From Eutrophobius sp051275005 (GTDB taxonomy: Bacteria > Pseudomonadota > Gammaproteobacteria > Eutrophobiales > Eutrophobiaceae): DNA of 43,890 bases. The translations under genes were made by a program, and so were the position numbers. Positions 42,905-43,890 of this stretch are shown piece by piece (position 1 is the stretch's first letter; every line of letters starts with the position of its first letter). The stretch covers positions 1 through 43,890 of the forward strand of contig JBNMOP010000013.1 of assembly GCA_051275005.1 (NCBI GenBank). The letters are read 5' to 3'. Under the pieces are notes generated by a model, which was given only the letters and a program-made list of their open reading frames with translations, was not told the origin of the DNA and searched no databases.

Positions 42905-43890
42905 TCAGGTGTGTCTAAATCAAACATATCCTATTCCCTTGGATATAAATTTCTCATGTAATAATGGAGAAATTTTTGTCATTGCCGGGCCATCAGGCAG
43001 CGGTAAAACTACGATACTGAGAAGTATCGCAGGACTATACAAACCAGAGAAGGGTAAAATAATTTGCAAGGATAATGTATGGTATGACACGGATTCAAAA
43101 ATTGATGTGCCCGTACAAAAAAGAGCAGCAGGATTTGTTTTTCAAAATTATGCTCTGTTCCCACATTTAACAGTACGCGAAAATATTGCTATCGCAATAA
43201 TTGAAAAAGACAAAAAAAAGCAAAATATATATATTGATGAACTGCTTGATACAGTGCATCTAGAAGGATTGGCATCTCGACTACCCTATCAATTGTCTGG
43301 TGGCCAACAACAACGGGTTGCAGTTGCGCGCGGACTGGCAAGAAAACCAGAAATTCTATTATTGGACGAACCATTTTCATCCGTTGACCAACAAACACGG
43401 CGGTATCTGGTCAGAGAGCTCGCACAATTACGAGATAGATTGCAAATTCCTATTATCCATGTCACGCATGACCTGAATGAGGCAAGGAGAATTGCCGACA
43501 AACTTTGTATTATTAACAATGGTTTTAGTTTACAAATTGATACTGCAGAAAATGTCATGATGAAACCAGCTAAGGCAGAAGTTGCCAGACTTACTGGCCA
43601 TGACAATGTGTTTATTGGAAAAGTAAAAGGACATGATAAAGATGCAAATAAGACTTATATATACTGGCAAGATAAGATTCTGCAATCAATTTATTCTCCA
43701 CAATTTAGAGAAAATGAACTATTACACTGGTTTATACCTTCATCTCAGGTCATTCCAGTAAATATAAAATCTTCCAATGATAATTATGATAATGTTCTGA
43801 AAGGTAAAATTTTAGAGGTTATACAACTTGGTGAAGGATCAATTTTATCAATAACGCTAGAAGGTTTACCTGAACCCGTGCAAATGAATT
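42894..43890 (+). CDS. modC: Molybdate ABC transporter ATP-binding protein ModC, 3'-truncated
   Basis: This is the ATPase of the molybdate importer; 332 complete codons are visible and the frame is still open at the window edge. It has Walker A GPSGSGKTT, Q-loop FVFQNYALFP, signature QLSGGQQQRVAVARGLARKP and Walker B LLLDEPFSSVD. The H-loop is HVTHD. A C-terminal domain of the MOP (molybdate-binding) type begins near GKILEVIQLGEGSI and is cut off. It starts at ATG 42894 inside modB. Only the final residues are missing if the protein has the usual length of about 350. Confidence 0.92.
   Translation, partial: MNHNQVCLNQTYPIPLDINFSCNNGEIFVIAGPSGSGKTTILRSIAGLYKPEKGKIICKDNVWYDTDSKIDVPVQKRAAGFVFQNYALFPHLTVRENIAIAIIEKDKKKQNIYIDELLDTVHLEGLASRLPYQLSGGQQQRVAVARGLARKPEILLLDEPFSSVDQQTRRYLVRELAQLRDRLQIPIIHVTHDLNEARRIADKLCIINNGFSLQIDTAENVMMKPAKAEVARLTGHDNVFIGKVKGHDKDANKTYIYWQDKILQSIYSPQFRENELLHWFIPSSQVIPVNIKSSNDNYDNVLKGKILEVIQLGEGSILSITLEGLPEPVQMN

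Noticed and set aside
1..43890. tRNA, rRNA, CRISPR arrays, prophage or transposase genes
   Set aside because: I looked for cloverleaf-like, repeat-spacer and transposase signatures on both strands and saw none; the only mobile-looking feature is the 154-bp hairpin element.

Overview
The window is a contiguous, gene-dense, AT-rich stretch (roughly high-30s % GC by eye) of a gammaproteobacterial chromosome. The evidence is the gene complement and synteny: ubiG-gph, sdhCDAB with sdhE/ygfZ/cptA, ffh next to ypjD and the CorB-like gene, rpsF-rpsR-DUF2232-rplI-dnaB-alr-radA, and mlaFED. It is not an enteric, because it also carries a class I PHA synthase, an ArsM-type methyltransferase and an NrsF-type ECF sigma pair. 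I cannot name the genus. No rRNA, tRNA, CRISPR array, phage or transposase gene was seen.

Layout. 1-2100: ubiquinone O-methyltransferase (5' cut off), phosphoglycolate phosphatase and a squalene/phytoene-synthase-fold protein. 2126-8925: a succinate dehydrogenase block. cptA is divergent. A 53-aa SDHAF4-type assembly factor is followed by sdhC, sdhD, sdhA (apparently using a rare AUU start), sdhB, sdhE, ygfZ, a YheT-type hydrolase and dsbB. 8967-12653: ffh, with divergent ypjD and a CNNM/CBS membrane protein. 12721-20172: an accessory block around an ECF sigma factor and its NrsF-like anti-sigma. It includes a PiT transporter with an arsenite S-adenosylmethionine methyltransferase, a TVP38 protein with a mercuric-reductase-like flavoprotein, and DUF3179 with DoxX. 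Three of these operons carry the same ECF-like promoter pattern, GTAAC-N16/17-CGAA. 20173-24305: a TonB-dependent receptor and a cytochrome c/PQQ dehydrogenase, which look more GC-rich than their surroundings. 24647-31066: a housekeeping operon on the minus strand. 31228-33009: phaC. 33376-36036: a large Sel1-repeat protein with three GFFSRLF modules. 36184-38899: mlaFED, with mlaC facing it. 39269-43890: a second TVP38 protein with a disulfide reductase (gor), then modAB and a 3'-truncated modC.

How the genes work together. The sdh block puts the enzyme beside its flavinylation and assembly factors (SdhE, SDHAF4) and YgfZ, which supports Fe-S enzymes. The most system-like signal is the set of three promoter motifs, which would place phosphate/arsenate transport, arsenic methylation, a TVP38-flavoprotein pair and a DUF3179-DoxX pair under one metal/redox-responsive ECF sigma factor. 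This is inference from motif and synteny; no motif scan was run. A 154-bp MITE-like element of five stacked hairpins fills the convergent gap inside that block.
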